Shown here piece after piece: positions 1-14,928 of a stretch of 64,000 nucleotides of DNA. Both the position numbers and the translations under genes were made by a program. Each line of letters opens with the position of its first letter. Position 1 is the stretch's first letter. A model generated the notes under the pieces. The model was not told where the DNA came from and made no database searches. It saw only the letters and a list, made by a program, of their open reading frames with translations. The DNA comes from Volvariella volvacea V23. Taxonomy: Eukaryota > Basidiomycota > Agaricomycetes > Agaricales > Pluteaceae. The stretch is taken from assembly GCA_000349905.1 (NCBI GenBank), contig KB722738.1:548559-612558 (forward strand). Direction: 5' to 3'.

Positions 1-432
1 TGAGTCGACGGATAGTGTAATGGACCCAGAGCGCCAATAGATTATTCGATATTCGACGAATCCGAATTTGACAAAAAACCGTTCTCGGTATCTTCGCGAA
101 CCTACAAACGATTAGGTTTTTACTTATCTCTAACAGTGTTATGCCTTTTAACTACTAGATACGAATGCATGCAATACAGTTGCGTCATGCCATCTTATGT
201 TTTCGATGACAGTTGTTTGGAATGACGAATCCAGCAGTACTCTTATCCTCCTCTCGTCATGAAACCATCTGACATGGACTAGTCTTTGTTAAGATTAGCG
301 ACCGTCAGGGGATTTGGAATACCCTATGCCAACCCAACTTCTCAACTGAGCACCGTATCTGACTGTTATCCATAGGATGCTTTTCCAAATTAGGACATCA
401 GTTAACGTAGGAGGAATAGTATGCGAATGAAC
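1..432. other. Intergenic, no gene seen
   Basis: AT-richer sequence downstream of the first transporter gene, which ends at 433 on the minus strand. I see no open frame, RNA gene or repeat that I can support. Confidence 0.6.
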
Positions 433-2530
433 TCACAATCCACCGAACCAAGCAAAGATCGCCGCAGCTCCGTTTGTTACGGCGACCCCATACCTCTCAA
501 TCATTGGAATTATCCCGGATACGGTTATCGCTACTGCTGTTGCTCTAAAGGCTCTAAAGATGGCGAGGAGTGTGAGTACATGACGTATATTGATTTTCCC
601 GGATAGATGACGCACATACCCCATAGCTGCAACACTTTCCGCACTTCGTTCATGGAGGACATCAACCATGTAAGCATTGATGGTAGATAACGTCGTTGTC
701 ACCTATCGTGAAGGATGATGCAATTCAGGTTCAATCAAGCCAAAATGAGTATGAGAAAATCACACAAACCACTTACCCCAACTCCATTTATAAACAGACA
801 AATGAGATTCACAACCAGTCCAACGGTACCGTCAACAAACTGCGTCGCAAGCCCGGATCCAAGGATTGATAGTGGCACCAATGTAAGTGAATCCACAACA
901 GTGATGCGGAGACGGTCCTCTGGATACCAGACACCCCCTCTCTTTTGGCGATGTCGGACGACCAGGTGGTCTGAGATCTTTCCAGCAATCGGTGCACCGA
1001 CTGCAAGGGAAAAGGAAATTCGGGTTGTGTACGTGAGTGATGAAAAAGCACCGTTCACTAACCCATGTTACCAATCCCCATGGGGAGGTAGCAGGCTCCA
1101 ATTCCAGCAGTTGTGTGGATACCGTACTTCGCGGCCTGTGATTGCGGTCCGAGGGGGATTGAGATAGTGCGTGATGATTGGTGGATCAGTCAAGCTTACG
1201 ATTGTGTACGCCAATGGCACGAGCAAGACTGACGGCGAATAGAAAGTTCATGGGTCGTACAGCTGTGCAAGGCATGGACTTACCGAAATCCGTAAGTAAT
1301 ATGGTAAAACCGGCAAACGCCTACAGGCGTAGTGTTAGGTCGTCAACAAATCTAGTATTGAAGCAGTACCAATTCACTCACGATGAAGAACACAATTGGA
1401 CTCTTAAGCATCCACAATGGCCCAAAGGGGTTCACGTTCCTCAAAAACGTCCATACACCATTTGCAACTGTCCTTAATCTGGAACTGGCTTGATTGGTGG
1501 CATGGTCATTCTCATCCTGCTTCCTCGCGCTGACGCGGTGTTCGGGGAGTAAAGTTTCGGGAAAGAGAAGAAAAATGAGTGTAAAGCCAAACAATCCGGC
1601 TAACCCCATTGACCCTTGCATAATCCTCCAGGAGAAATAGTTTGTTAGGAAGCCTGTCGACGGACGATAAGTTGGGATTCAGACCACAGGAAGAAATGCT
1701 CACCACCAACAGGCGGCCCAGCGGCCGCCCCAACTAAACAAGCCTACATAGTCGAGACCGGGAGGTTCCAATGAGCGAGTCACAATATACACACCGGCAA
1801 GGGCTCACCGATAAGAAGATGCCCATGAACGTGCCTCGTTCCTCCAGTCTAAAAATATCGCCAATAACGCCCGCCCCGACACTTAGTCCAGGGGCAGCCC
1901 CGAATTCTTGAGAGAACCTCCAGAACAATAGAGGACCAATGGATTGGGAAGTGGCAACACCAAGCGACCCAACGAATAAAATTGAGGAACCATAAAGGTA
2001 TGTCGGTCTTCGACCATCTAGTTTTCGAACACAGATATAGGCTTCGGTTACGGCTACGTGGATGGTATTTTTAGACTCACATGCGCCCGAAAAGGCTGCA
2101 CCTGTTAGTCCGCCGATGGCTGCAGAAAACACAGAGACACTAATAGCCAGCCTACAAGAATCATCAGATGCTTGTTGCAAAATCGCACAACCGATTAATT
2201 GACACACCCTACTAGCGCAGGACTCGTATGAAAGTCTTCAACTACTGATGGTATGGATGGCATAAAGGCACCCGACACGAAGACTGTAGTTCATTGAGTA
2301 GAATTTAGTCTCCAGGAGTATGAAGCCCCCCTGCAGCGGAAGGAGGTTCACTTACACGGTAGGAACCCGCACCAAGCGCATATTGCCACAATGAACCTCT
2401 TTTGCTTCGTCGTGAATCGATCATAATCCTTGACCTTTGGTAGCGAACTTGAGGGAGTAGACGGCCCAACTTGGTTTTCGGCGTTGGTGGATGACACCGT
2501 AGTCAACAACGGTGTCCTTTCATCTGTCAT
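433..2530 (-). CDS. MFS transporter A (DHA1-like drug/metabolite exporter)
   Basis: Plasma-membrane major-facilitator transporter, probably an H+ antiporter exporting drugs or metabolites; substrate unknown. The start at 2530 (MTDERTPLL) gives a cytoplasmic N-terminus with the acidic-dileucine-like ERTPLL, then KRFIVAICAW in the first membrane helix. Short introns separate FVSGAFMPSIPSV, then LAISVSVFSAAIGGLTGAAF, then the block with GDIFRLEERGTFMGIF, then GPPVGGF, then the cytoplasmic loop and NVNPFGPLWMLKSP. Late exons hold GAPIAGKISDHLV, RHRQKRGGVWYPEDRLR and the C-terminal end YGVAVTNGAAAIFAWFGGL before the stop at 433. The R-x7-G-x2-P-E-D-R-L loop is typical of fungal DHA1-type carriers. 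Every exon I checked can be joined in frame, so the gene looks intact. It is a paralogue of the transporter at 4218-6755, with the same strand and the same C-terminal motif. Confidence 0.85.
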
Positions 2531-3055
2531 TTTCAGTTCCGTATTCTTGTATTACGACAGGGAAAGGGATGGGGGGAAATGGCAGAGAAGAGACTCGTGA
2601 GCCGAGGCAAGGTGGTTTATGAAGCCAGTGGTCATTAACTGATGGGGATTCGCACGAGTCATACCGGCAGATTACTCGCGCCCGTATCGGAGGCGAAAGT
2701 TTGCGAGCGTTCAATGAGTGACTACGGGAATATATATGTGAGCTCCCCAACATTTGCATCCATACTCGTTGGCCGTGGATGTTGTATTTACGCTGCTGGA
2801 AAATGAAGTGACAGCCAAACAACCGGAGCAGGAGAAAACTAGTTCGCGCGGGACGGTCCCAAGTAAGCATGATGCTATTTAGTCGCAAACTATTGGGAGT
2901 TCCGCCAGAAATACTGTTCCAGCACTCCCATATTGAAGGATTGGAGCCAAAAAAGCAATGAACGCGAACAGCATCTGTTGCTGGTGCAAGTCATAGGGGA
3001 ATCTTTCGGGTTCTCCATCCAGCACTTTTTATAACCAGCCCACCCTCCTACTGCA
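2531..3055. other. Divergent promoter region
   Basis: Spacer between the start of transporter A (-) and the F-box-like gene (+), so it should hold both promoters. I see no clear TATA box or RNA gene. The 122-codon minus-strand open frame here lacks protein character. Confidence 0.45.
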
Positions 3056-3996
3056 ATGTCTCACCGTCAGGTCAAACGCCTAATGCGACTCCCACTGGAC
3101 GCAATCTTCGAAGTTATAAATGCCCTTGTGCCCCCTTTACGCCCACCGCGGTATGGGTACGATCAAAAAACCCTTCAAACACTCCTTAATATTTGCCTCG
3201 TGAACCACACTACTTGTGAGCTTACGACTCCTCTCCTCTACCGAGACATCCAAATCCTAAACGAGCGCCAATTCAGTCACCTCCACCAGCTTTTCCTCTC
3301 CCTGGAGATGAAGATTTTCCACGGGAAAACTTGAAACGACTTGCAGAGCTCCTAACCTCCATTCAGCCTTCCATCCGCCGAATGTGTTTGGATCGAAAAA
3401 TTTCTCTCTATACCATTCCCAGCGTCGAATCCCCCAGCATACGGTTTCGGTGCACCGACGAATTGGCACTTGTTTGTCACGCTCTCGAGGGCTGTCGGCT
3501 ATTGGAGGAATTTAGCAGTATCCGATGTCCCGTGGACCTTAAAGGCATGATGTACGACCAGCCCGCTTGTTGGCCAGAGTGGAGAGGATTGCAGAAGTTG
3601 GCGTTGTACAACCCTTGCGTAGACGAGGAGCTTGCAACATGTGCGGTCGGTTTGCCATGCCTGACACATCTGGTGATCACTCGTCCGATATGGAGACTGG
3701 CAAGTAGAAATATATTGAACACTTTGAATACGGACGGGGGGAGCCTGAGGAGGGTGCTTTTCGTTTACGCTAGCTCTGGGGGTACGGAGTACAGTACGCG
3801 GGACATTTATCTTCCAATGCTAAGGAGAACAATGGAGCGTAGATTGAGGGAGTCGTTGAAAGTATTGGAGGTCAGGGCAATAATGCCACCAGGGGTTGTT
3901 CATTTGCAAAATTGGGTAAGAGAGAGGATAAGAGACGGGAGTATTTGGGATGATGTGGAGGGGGTTGATGCACTTTCAGATTCTACCTCCGTATAG
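3056..3996 (+). CDS. F-box-like protein, reading frame broken near 3300
   Basis: Probable F-box-like protein, the family that recruits substrates to SCF ubiquitin ligases. The N-terminal ~80 residues show the fungal F-box-like pattern: LPLDAIFEVINALVP, then NICLVNHTTCELTTPLLYRDI, where P-x-LYRDI is a familiar end to these domains. The frame from 3056 stops at 3332-3334. A second frame, shifted by one base, runs open to the stop at 3994-3996 and carries ~220 residues with a leucine-rich pattern (KRLAELL, LVCHALEGCRLLEEF, LQKLALYNPC, LPCLTHLVIT). Read upstream of its first ATG-like codon, the second frame gives LPGDEDFPRENLKRLAELL, which continues the first frame naturally. No splice pair fits the few bases available, so a single-base indel (sequencing error or true mutation) around 3295-3305 is the likeliest explanation. 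The gene sits between the two MFS paralogues. Confidence 0.6.
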
Positions 3997-4217
3997 TCCA
4001 GATTTCAGTGAGTATAGCCCATGGCAATAGAAATAATCACAATATGCATACAATCTTGCTCTACTGCAATTCTACTGTCCATCCATTGATTTTGAGTAAC
4101 CGATATCAACTAAACTTCTCAATTGGTTACCATATCTAACCGTTATCCACAATAGGCTACGAATGTCCAAGTCATACTAATCAGTAAACTTTAAAAATCC
4201 AAAGAGGAATCTCAAAC

Positions 4218-6755
4218 TCACAGTCCGCCGAGCCATGCAAATGCGGCGGCAGCACCATCAGTAATGGCGACTCCATACGTTTCTACCATAGGTATGATAC
4301 CGGACACAGTCATCGCCACCGCCGCTGCCCGGAATGCACTAGAACAATTATCAGCAATCAACACGCCGAGGATGAGAAAATACAGGGATACCCAATAGCA
4401 GCGACACTCTCCGCACTTCTTTCATGAAGGACGTCGACCATATAAGACGAAATCGTCGATAAAGTTATCGTAACCTATCAAATCAAACACCGTCGAGGTT
4501 CCCAAGGTTCCCGCAGTACATAAGTGGAAAGTAGAAAAGGATGTGCGAACCGCGCTTACCCCAACGCCGTTTACAAACAGGCAAACAAAGTTTGCAACCA
4601 ATCCAACCATACCGCCGACATAATGGGTCGCGAGTCCAGATCCTAGAGTTGAGAGAGGCACCATGGTTACTGCGCCGAAGACTGTGATTCTGAGTCGGTC
4701 TTCGGGGTACCAAACTCCGCCTCTGTTTTGTCTACATCGAGCGACGATGTAGTCTGACATTCTTCCACCGATGGGGGCGCCAACTAGTCGTCGTGTAGGA
4801 AAATTTTCTGAGTTGTATTGGGGTGGAAATTGGGGTGGAAACGCTTACTCATGTTACCGAATCCGATTGGAAGATAGCAAGCCCCGATTCCAGCTGCTGT
4901 ATGGATGTGGTATTTGGCAGCCTGGGAAGTAAGAGGTTGAATGAGAGTCATATAATGGACACAATCTGAGATGGGCCTACAATAGTATATGCCAAAGGAA
5001 CAAGTAATACTGTATTATGAGATGCCAAGCCATAAGCGGGAAATTCAATGAAATATGTTGGGTAACAGCTCACCAAAGTCCGTTAACAAAATTGTAAAAC
5101 CAGCGACAGACTACATCCAGATGCATCGTGAGCACGTGTCTTGCAGACTGACGCAACGTACACACTCACAATGAAGAATACAAGCGGGCTTTTGAGCATC
5201 CATAAAGGTCTAAATGGATTTACGTTCCTAATAATCGTTCCAATACTCGTTATTACATTTTCGAATGTCGATTTTCGTCGTCCATAGGGTTCATCCTCGT
5301 CTAGATCACTGATATTCGCTGCGCCAATACGGTGTTCGGGTGGCAATGTTTCAGGAAAGAACGCGTACACAATGGCAAATCCCAGAAGACCAGCTATCCC
5401 AAGCGACCCTTGCATAAAGCGCCAGGAGGAGTAGTTAGCCACGAAACCGCCTATAGGAGGCCCAATCGCGGCTCCAACCAAGCTGGCCTATGATAAGTGT
5501 TGAATGCAACTCGTGGATCAGATTTGTGTAATTGCAAAGGTACTTACAGACAGAAACACTCCCATAGCGGTACCTCTCTCCTCAAGCCTGTAAATGTCTC
5601 CGATTACTCCGGCTCCTACACTCATACCGGGCGATGCCCCGTATGCCTGGAAGAACCTCCAAAAAAGGAGAGTACCTATGGACTGTGCTGTGGCCACGCC
5701 AACGGACCCGAAGAAGAGTAACGTGAGCCCGCATAGCCATGTCAGTCTCCGGCCATCTGTCAAGCATCAAAATTAATTGGGATTAGTTATAGCTGCTGAT
5801 GCGGTTGATGTGCGTGTACACCCGAACTCACATGCACCAGAAAACGCGGCAGCCGTCAATCCACCAAGAGCAGCAGCGAAAACAGATATGCTTATCGCAA
5901 TTCTAAATTGAAGGTCAGCCACTTTAGCCAATTTCTTGAATGATAGCATACTCACCCGACAACTCCAGGTGTGGTTCCAAAATCCTTTGCTACGGATGGT
6001 ATAGATGGATAGAAAGTTCCCGAAACAAACACTGCAGGAGTTAATTCATATCATCAACCAACATCCTCCCTTTTAATCCAACATCAATGACGCAACCCAA
6101 CGAATACAATAGCCCCTGACCCAGGCGGGTCAAAGTACCATGAGTTGGGCATGGATGCAGCTGACCACGGCCATAGACTGGGCAGAATTAAGCAGGAATG
6201 ACCCAGATCCACGTGGGCGGGGTAGGATAATTGATGAGGTCAAGGAAATTGCCGAGGATCAGATTTCTCCACGCCATGCCATGTTCTCTCAGCCATACGC
6301 TTGATCAACAGGCGCTGTCGACATATGGCGTGATACAACCCACCCACTTTTCCCCCTGTGACACCCTCACCCACGCCCACGACGAGCGAGAGGGTTAGAG
6401 GTGGCCGCAAAGCGGAGGCGAAGAACAAAGAAATCGAGAAATAAGAACTGCACTTACAAGGCATTAAACCACACCAAGCGCAAATCGCTACGATAAACCT
6501 CTTCTCCCTGCTCGTAAACCTGTCATAATCTTTCGCCTTGGCCAATCCTATGCTCGCCGAGATGGCCTTTGGCAGAACCAATGGCGATCCCGCGCCGATC
6601 GTAGGACTTGAACTGGCAGTCGAAGTCGAGGACTCGATGCCATAATTATTATACCCGTACTGGTAATCGTCTGCTTGCGCCTGAGCTTGGATAGGCGATG
6701 GCGGCGAAGACGAAGGCGATGCGGTCAGCAAGCGTGTTCTTTCGGTAGGCATCAC
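4218..6755 (-). CDS. MFS transporter B (paralogue of A)
   Basis: Second major-facilitator transporter, same subfamily as 433-2530. The start is at 6755 (MMPTERTRLL; the next Met is one codon on). The N-terminal cytoplasmic segment is longer and richer in Ser/Gln/Ala than in copy A, ending in DRFTSREKRFIVAICAW. Exons then give FVSGTFYPSIPSV, RIAISISVFAAALGGLTAAA, GDIYRLEERGTAMGVF, GPPIGGFVANYSSWRFMQG, the loop with NVNPFRPLWMLKSP, then MSDYIVARCRQNRGGVWYPE and the end YGVAITDGAAAAFAWLGGL with its stop at 4218. The first intron is about 430 bp (roughly 6040-6465), against ~50 bp in copy A. The exons join in frame, so I read it as functional. Role: proton-coupled efflux at the plasma membrane, substrate unknown. 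Confidence 0.85.
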
Positions 6756-7924
6756 TTTTTCTTGTGTATTTTCGAGTTCGCAAAAAAAATTTTCGCTCCG
6801 ATTTTTGTCACTGAGTGGTCCTTCTGGTGGGAGAGACCGCGGATGAAAGAGGAAGAGAGGAGGGNNNNNNNNNNNNNNNNNNNNNNNNNNNNNNNNNNNN
6901 NNNNNNNNNNNNNNNNNNNNNNNNNNNNNNNNNNNNNNNNNNNNNNNNNNNNNNNNNNNNNNNNCCTTCAGCTGCTCTCGAGGGTTCGAAGCCCCACACT
7001 ATGTACAGGGCCAGGAATTTAAGTGAGTGAAGAAATAAGGGTAGCGCAGAGTAAAAAAAAAAAAAAAGCGTCGATGGTCAGAATCGACGGATAAATGGTA
7101 GACAGGAAGAGAAGAGAAGAGAGAGGGAGTCGATTAACCTACCGCTACGCGAGCTCGAGAGATATTACCGATTCAAAGTGTAGTCGGGATTCAATCGGGA
7201 CTATATATGTATACGATAACGGCTTCTTAACCCTTTGATGGATGGGGCGAATGAATCAGAAGGAGTCATTTTCCGAAGAGCTTCAAATCTCTAGGCATAC
7301 GCACGTAGATGGAATTATTAATGCGAGCCATATGGGTATACATATCTGCCAGAAACTTTGACACTAGTGAAGTTCGAGGAAGGGCAGAACTAACTGGTCC
7401 GGCGTATGTCCACCGTTAAGCACGTCATATGCACAAGGTTGTAATGTTTTCGCCTTGCTACCGCCGGTATGAATGTATGATGTATGCAGGGTGAACACCG
7501 AATGTCTGATGGCATCTGTATACCATTCTCCTCTCCACCGAGGTATCAGTGCCTTAGTATCCGAATAACATCGTCTAGTAGTGTTTCCCGTTCATAACGA
7601 ATGAAGACGGCAAGCACAGTCGGCATCCGGCATCTCAACAATGTGGCCTACCATTGCGAACGAAGCGGTAAACTATCCCAACTACACCTGGTGTAACCGT
7701 GTAGCTATCAGCGGAGCAGCAGGAACTCGTCTCTGAGATTTCGCGTCAAGAACAAACATTAATTTACTCATGCATGCACGTTACTACATTATACACATAT
7801 GCGGGCAACAACCACATACCAGGCACCAAGCGCTCCTCCCCAAAGTTAGTTGCGATTATTCATGTAAAATACGAGTGCCCGTCCTAATCCACCACCCCCA
7901 GCTCTTCGTCAAGAAATGCCAAAT
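6756..7924. other. Intergenic with scaffold gap and A15 tract
   Basis: Upstream of transporter B and downstream of the Prp4 stop. It holds the first 100-N gap (6865-6964) and a 15-base A homopolymer at 7052-7066. No gene is supportable; the apparent frames across the Ns are artefacts. Confidence 0.7.
6865..6964. other. Assembly gap (100 N)
   Basis: Exactly 100 N, the usual placeholder for a gap of unknown size. It lies in a spacer, about 110 bp upstream of the transporter B start codon, so that promoter may be incomplete. Confidence 0.98.
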
Positions 7925-11111
<3,187 letters not shown>

Positions 11112-11641
11112 GCTTTAACAAAGATATAAGTTGGTTACGGGGAACCGCACGATAAAAGGGGGGAAGAGGGAGAGGGAGGGAGGGTAGGCTGGCTTTCACT
11201 GATGGCTGGGGTATACCACTCTTCTATGACTTGTCGTTGAGCAAGACGATGAGAGAGGGCAAACCGTGTGGATACCACAAACGGAGAATAAGGCAGCGGA
11301 AACAAAGGTAGCCCTTGTTTGCGCCTGTTGATCCGATGGCTCGTGCGCTCGCGTCGCGCTGCTCACCACCGTCTGCAGCGTCGAGGTCGCCGTTCTCTTC
11401 GATGGGCAGCAGTCCACGCAGAAACATTTTGAATTGTGGATCCGCATGAGAGCGACCTAGCTTGACCGAGGCAATCGACTATGGAAGCAGCGAGAAACTC
11501 AGGATCGCTTTGTTTGCACCACCGTGACGCCGTCGCGCCCCTTGCTGGTCGCAGCTCATCACATCTCTTCCTTGCTGCCAACGCCGACTGCATGGCTGGA
11601 CTCGATACCCACAGGATCAATACTTACCCATAACCTCTCCT
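11112..11641. promoter_or_regulatory. Shared divergent promoter region
   Basis: 530 bp between the Prp4 start codon (-) and the start of the PP2C-like gene (+), presumably a bidirectional promoter. There is a purine-rich run (GGGAGAGGGAGGGAGGG style) at 11160-11190. A 67-codon minus-strand frame (11224-11427) lies inside; I could not tie it to any family and do not call it as a gene. Confidence 0.45.
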
Positions 11642-13861
11642 ATGGCTAACCTCTTTCGTCCCATATTACGAACATTAGCACGCAGCTGTCCCCGCTCTCG
11701 TGGGCTATATGTTCCCCTCGGCGCTCGTTTCACTAGTCATTTCCCCAACAGCATGCACCGACCTCGGAAATACAAAGGTTTTGGACGAGTAGAAAATGCA
11801 GGAATATATGCGGTAGGACTAACTGGATTGGCAACACTGCTGCTGTACCGGTACCACACAGTTTACGCCGACTCAGCCCAGACTCTACCAGAGGAAGCGA
11901 ATGATTCCGTGGAACCTGAAGAGCAAGACAAGAAACCTACTGATGCTCCCAGTGAAGCCAGTGATGACCAACCCACTAAGCCAATTGACCCTTGGGAGGC
12001 CCTGTTCGATGCATTGTCCCGGTCCTTAGAGGCAGAATTTAACAGAACTACGGATTCAATGTTCCAGTCTGGTCTGAACGGCCTAATAGATATTGACAAC
12101 ACCGACTTAGACCCCCTTCATCGTCTTTCCTACTCCTCTTGCACTATACCATACCCGGAGAGTGGAGTCACGAGAGTCGATTTATCATCCGTGCCAAAGG
12201 AGACACCCTATAGGTACGTATCAGTTTCTGTTTTGGATGGCATATTCAAACTTTCTGGGTGCATTCTAGCACATATTTCAGTTCTCATTTCTGCATTCTC
12301 CCAACCCATACATGGTCCCTCTTTGGCGTCTTTCCCACAATACCCCCTTCTCCACGACCGCATTCAGCGTCCTCACTTCCCCCAGGGCATGGGCCCTTTG
12401 AACCATCTATTTCACGTCATACTCAACCCTCAGCACATACAGCTCTCTACCTCCACGACAAACTTCTGGCCTCCGTAATTGGCTCGCTAGCAGATCTCTT
12501 TTCCTCCCTCACGCCTACGCCAACCACCCACCTCGAGGTCGGCTTGTCCGAATCAGTTGGTAGAGCAGGCGAATGGTTCTACCACTGTCAAGGAACCGAA
12601 CGACCCTCCCCGTCGAACGAGGTGATTGACAAAGTGCTCGAAGACGCATTCCTTCAAGTGGACAATACAATCTGTCATGAAGCGATTGACACAGTTTTTG
12701 GTGACCGAAGCGAGATAGCTAACCTCAGAAGACCTACGGGAGCGCTTGTCGGGAAGAAAGAGAGGGCGTCACAGTTTTTGGGCCCTGCATACGCCGCCTC
12801 AGAAGCATGTGTAGCATTTTACGAATCGGATACTCGAGTGCTCAAAATCGCGAATACAGGTTCAAAAGTACGAGCGATTCTTTGTCGACGCAACCCCAAC
12901 GAAAAAAGGAGGGACTTTGACGCACCACCAGAATACGTTGGCGTGGATATTGCAATCCCGAATAACTCCGTCTTTGGCGACGCACAATACAGCGGAAAGT
13001 GGTCGAAAAACGTTCAAAAGAGGCTATACGAAGAGTTCATGGGCGAACTACCGTTGGAGGATGATGTCGTATTCGAACCGAGAACCGCTAAACCTATAAT
13101 CAACTCCGTTCAAACCAAACCTAATGACTTCTTGATTTTCATCCGTGGCCTCGAGGACCACCTTATCCTCTCCCCTAGTTCATCTTCGCCACAGACTTCG
13201 TCATCACCCACCCCTTCCAAGCCCACCCTATCGGCGAACTACTTGGCCAACATAGTTGGCACCTGGCTGCACCGCACCATCGACGGTCAAGCTAAATCTT
13301 CCGACACAATACGCTTAGCTCACGATTTGCCTCTTCGAAACGCTCATCCTGATGACGAATATGACTATGAGGATGACGAGGAAAACGACGAAGAAAACCA
13401 ACTCCTTTGGAGAGAAAGACTTGGGAGTAGAGCTTCCGAAGTCGAGTCACTCTATAAAGATCCCTTCACTGCGAAGACCAGTCGTAGAAGATCAGGTGAG
13501 GAGGGTGTATCTGCGGAAATTACTTACTCGCCTGCGGATGAGATGAACGTTGCTACGCACCTTGTGAGAAATGTCATCGGATTGCAGAAGAAGACTATAC
13601 GCGTTGGCGACGGTGATGATGGGAGTGAAGGTGACGCCGCAAAGGGTGGTATTGATCAGGTTGTTGAGAGGATTGAATCGGATTGGGACTTGGGAGAAGC
13701 CAGAGTCAGGTATTTATCTAGAGCTCTCATCGGAGCGTACGGGTATGGCGGTAGTAATAGACCTAGGTGAGTTGGGCTATCGGGCTATCGAGATATGGCT
13801 GACCCGTGTGACCTTTGGTTGCAGAGAGGATATTTGTGTCACTGTTATATTCTTCGAGTGA
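11642..13861 (+). CDS. PP2C-family mitochondrial protein, probably catalytically dead
   Basis: Resembles fungal mitochondrial PP2C phosphatases (Ptc5/pyruvate dehydrogenase phosphatase type). The N-terminus is Arg-rich without acidic residues (mitochondrial presequence), then a hydrophobic segment YAVGLTGLATLLLYRY. Exon 1 ends at 12213 (GT at 12214); exon 2 can start at 12282 in phase, giving WSLFGVF. Exon 2 ends near 13768 and the last exon begins near 13828 with EDICVTVIFF. The fold is recognisable: YLHDKLLASVIG, VLKIANTG, FGDAQYSGKWSKNVQKRL, PNDFLIFIRGLEDH, NVATHLVRNVIG, VTVIFF. The metal-binding residues are not: the FDGH motif after GVF is absent, TGDSRA reads TGSKVRA, CDGLWD reads IRGLEDH, and DDITV reads EDICV. 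All four replacements point to a pseudophosphatase. It converges with the gene at 13984-14928. Confidence 0.75.
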
Positions 13862-13983
13862 TACCAATCCAAATCAATTTAATTATTGAAAACACGCTCA
13901 AAGCCGTAAGGAAATACATGTTAAACATGGTACATGAAAGACATGATATGAAACTCGAGCGTATTTCGTGCATTCGCCTAAGT

Positions 13984-14928
13984 TTAGTGGAGCCTAATTA
14001 CCCAAAGTGGTTCCTCAAGATGCTTCGACCCGACCGCAATATTTTCCCGGTATCCAATATCAAGATAGGTCCTGGCTGCTTCTTGAATGCGCAGATGAGA
14101 GCGTAGGTGGAGCGCGATACACTCTGCTTCAATATCGCAACCCCGAAACCTCACTTCCAACTCCCGTCCGACAATCCATCTTGTTGGCATCTGTGATATA
14201 AGCCATCGCAACAAGGGATAGCGCCGTTCTGGAGAGTCGATTATTTCAATATCCTCCAGGTATCCAAAATTCGAACCCTCTCTACCGATATCGATCGTCG
14301 TATCTACTTCAGCCACTGTCCAATGTAGCTTCAACACCCTCAACATCGGCAGCCCCTTCAAAACCTTCATGAGCTCCGACAAAGCTATCGACCCGGTACT
14401 GTCGTCCTTCTGTCTTTCGATCCTCAATTCCTGCAGACCTCCGGGCAGATAGATCCCCAATGAGGGTGAGCAACCGATGAACGAGAGGCGGTTCAGGTTT
14501 TGAGCCGCGATAGGATTAGCGGTAACCCAGTTCAGCTCTTCACTTGGAATGACAACATTGTCTCGTGCAGGATATTCGATCTTTAGTTTGCAGAGACCTA
14601 CATCCAATCCTGGTGCACCGCGATTCCTGACCACCTGCATCATACTACTTGCGAACCCCTGACCTACGTCCCTTTTCTTGAGCATCCAAAAAGCCTCGTA
14701 CCACCTCCTTCGACCCCTCTTGGATTTTTTCATCAAGGGTACAACATCGAATTCTGAAAAACTAAACCGCCATGATTTCACTAGGCGACCGCCACTCTTG
14801 ACTCTGGGAAGTGCGTATCGGGTCCATCCGTGGGTGGTCGAGCCGACATTAAATCCTGTTCCATGCCGCCAACGAGTGTATGGCGATGGCCGGATAGGTT
14901 TTCTGGCAGTGCAGCGATGGCAGGGCAT
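13984..14928 (-). CDS. Unrecognised leucine-rich (F-box-like) protein
   Basis: No family assigned. One open frame, with no intron required, reads from MPCHRCTARK (14928) to the stop at 13984, 314 residues. The same frame is open upstream to 15210 (408 residues), but that extension is His/Ser/Thr-rich and reads like leader sequence, so I chose the internal Met. The first ~90 residues are strongly basic. The C-terminal two thirds shows spaced Leu/Ile repeats (LNRLSFIGCSPSLGIYLPG, LQELRIERQ, LMKVLKGLPMLRVLKLHW, LEDIEIIDS), as in F-box proteins with degenerate leucine-rich repeats, but no F-box is visible. The 3' end lies about 120 bp from the end of the convergent PP2C-like gene, so the transcripts probably overlap. 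Confidence 0.6.
   Translation of the reverse strand: MPCHRCTARKPIRPSPYTRWRHGTGFNVGSTTHGWTRYALPRVKSGGRLVKSWRFSFSEFDVVPLMKKSKRGRRRWYEAFWMLKKRDVGQGFASSMMQVVRNRGAPGLDVGLCKLKIEYPARDNVVIPSEELNWVTANPIAAQNLNRLSFIGCSPSLGIYLPGGLQELRIERQKDDSTGSIALSELMKVLKGLPMLRVLKLHWTVAEVDTTIDIGREGSNFGYLEDIEIIDSPERRYPLLRWLISQMPTRWIVGRELEVRFRGCDIEAECIALHLRSHLRIQEAARTYLDIGYRENIAVGSKHLEEPLWVIRLH

Noticed and set aside
6675..7030. Open frames crossing the first N gap
   Set aside because: They are open only because Ns translate as X; this also applies to frames across the other two gaps.
11224..11427. 67-codon minus-strand frame in the divergent promoter
   Set aside because: No family resemblance, and it lies where the 5' leaders of the two divergent genes should be.
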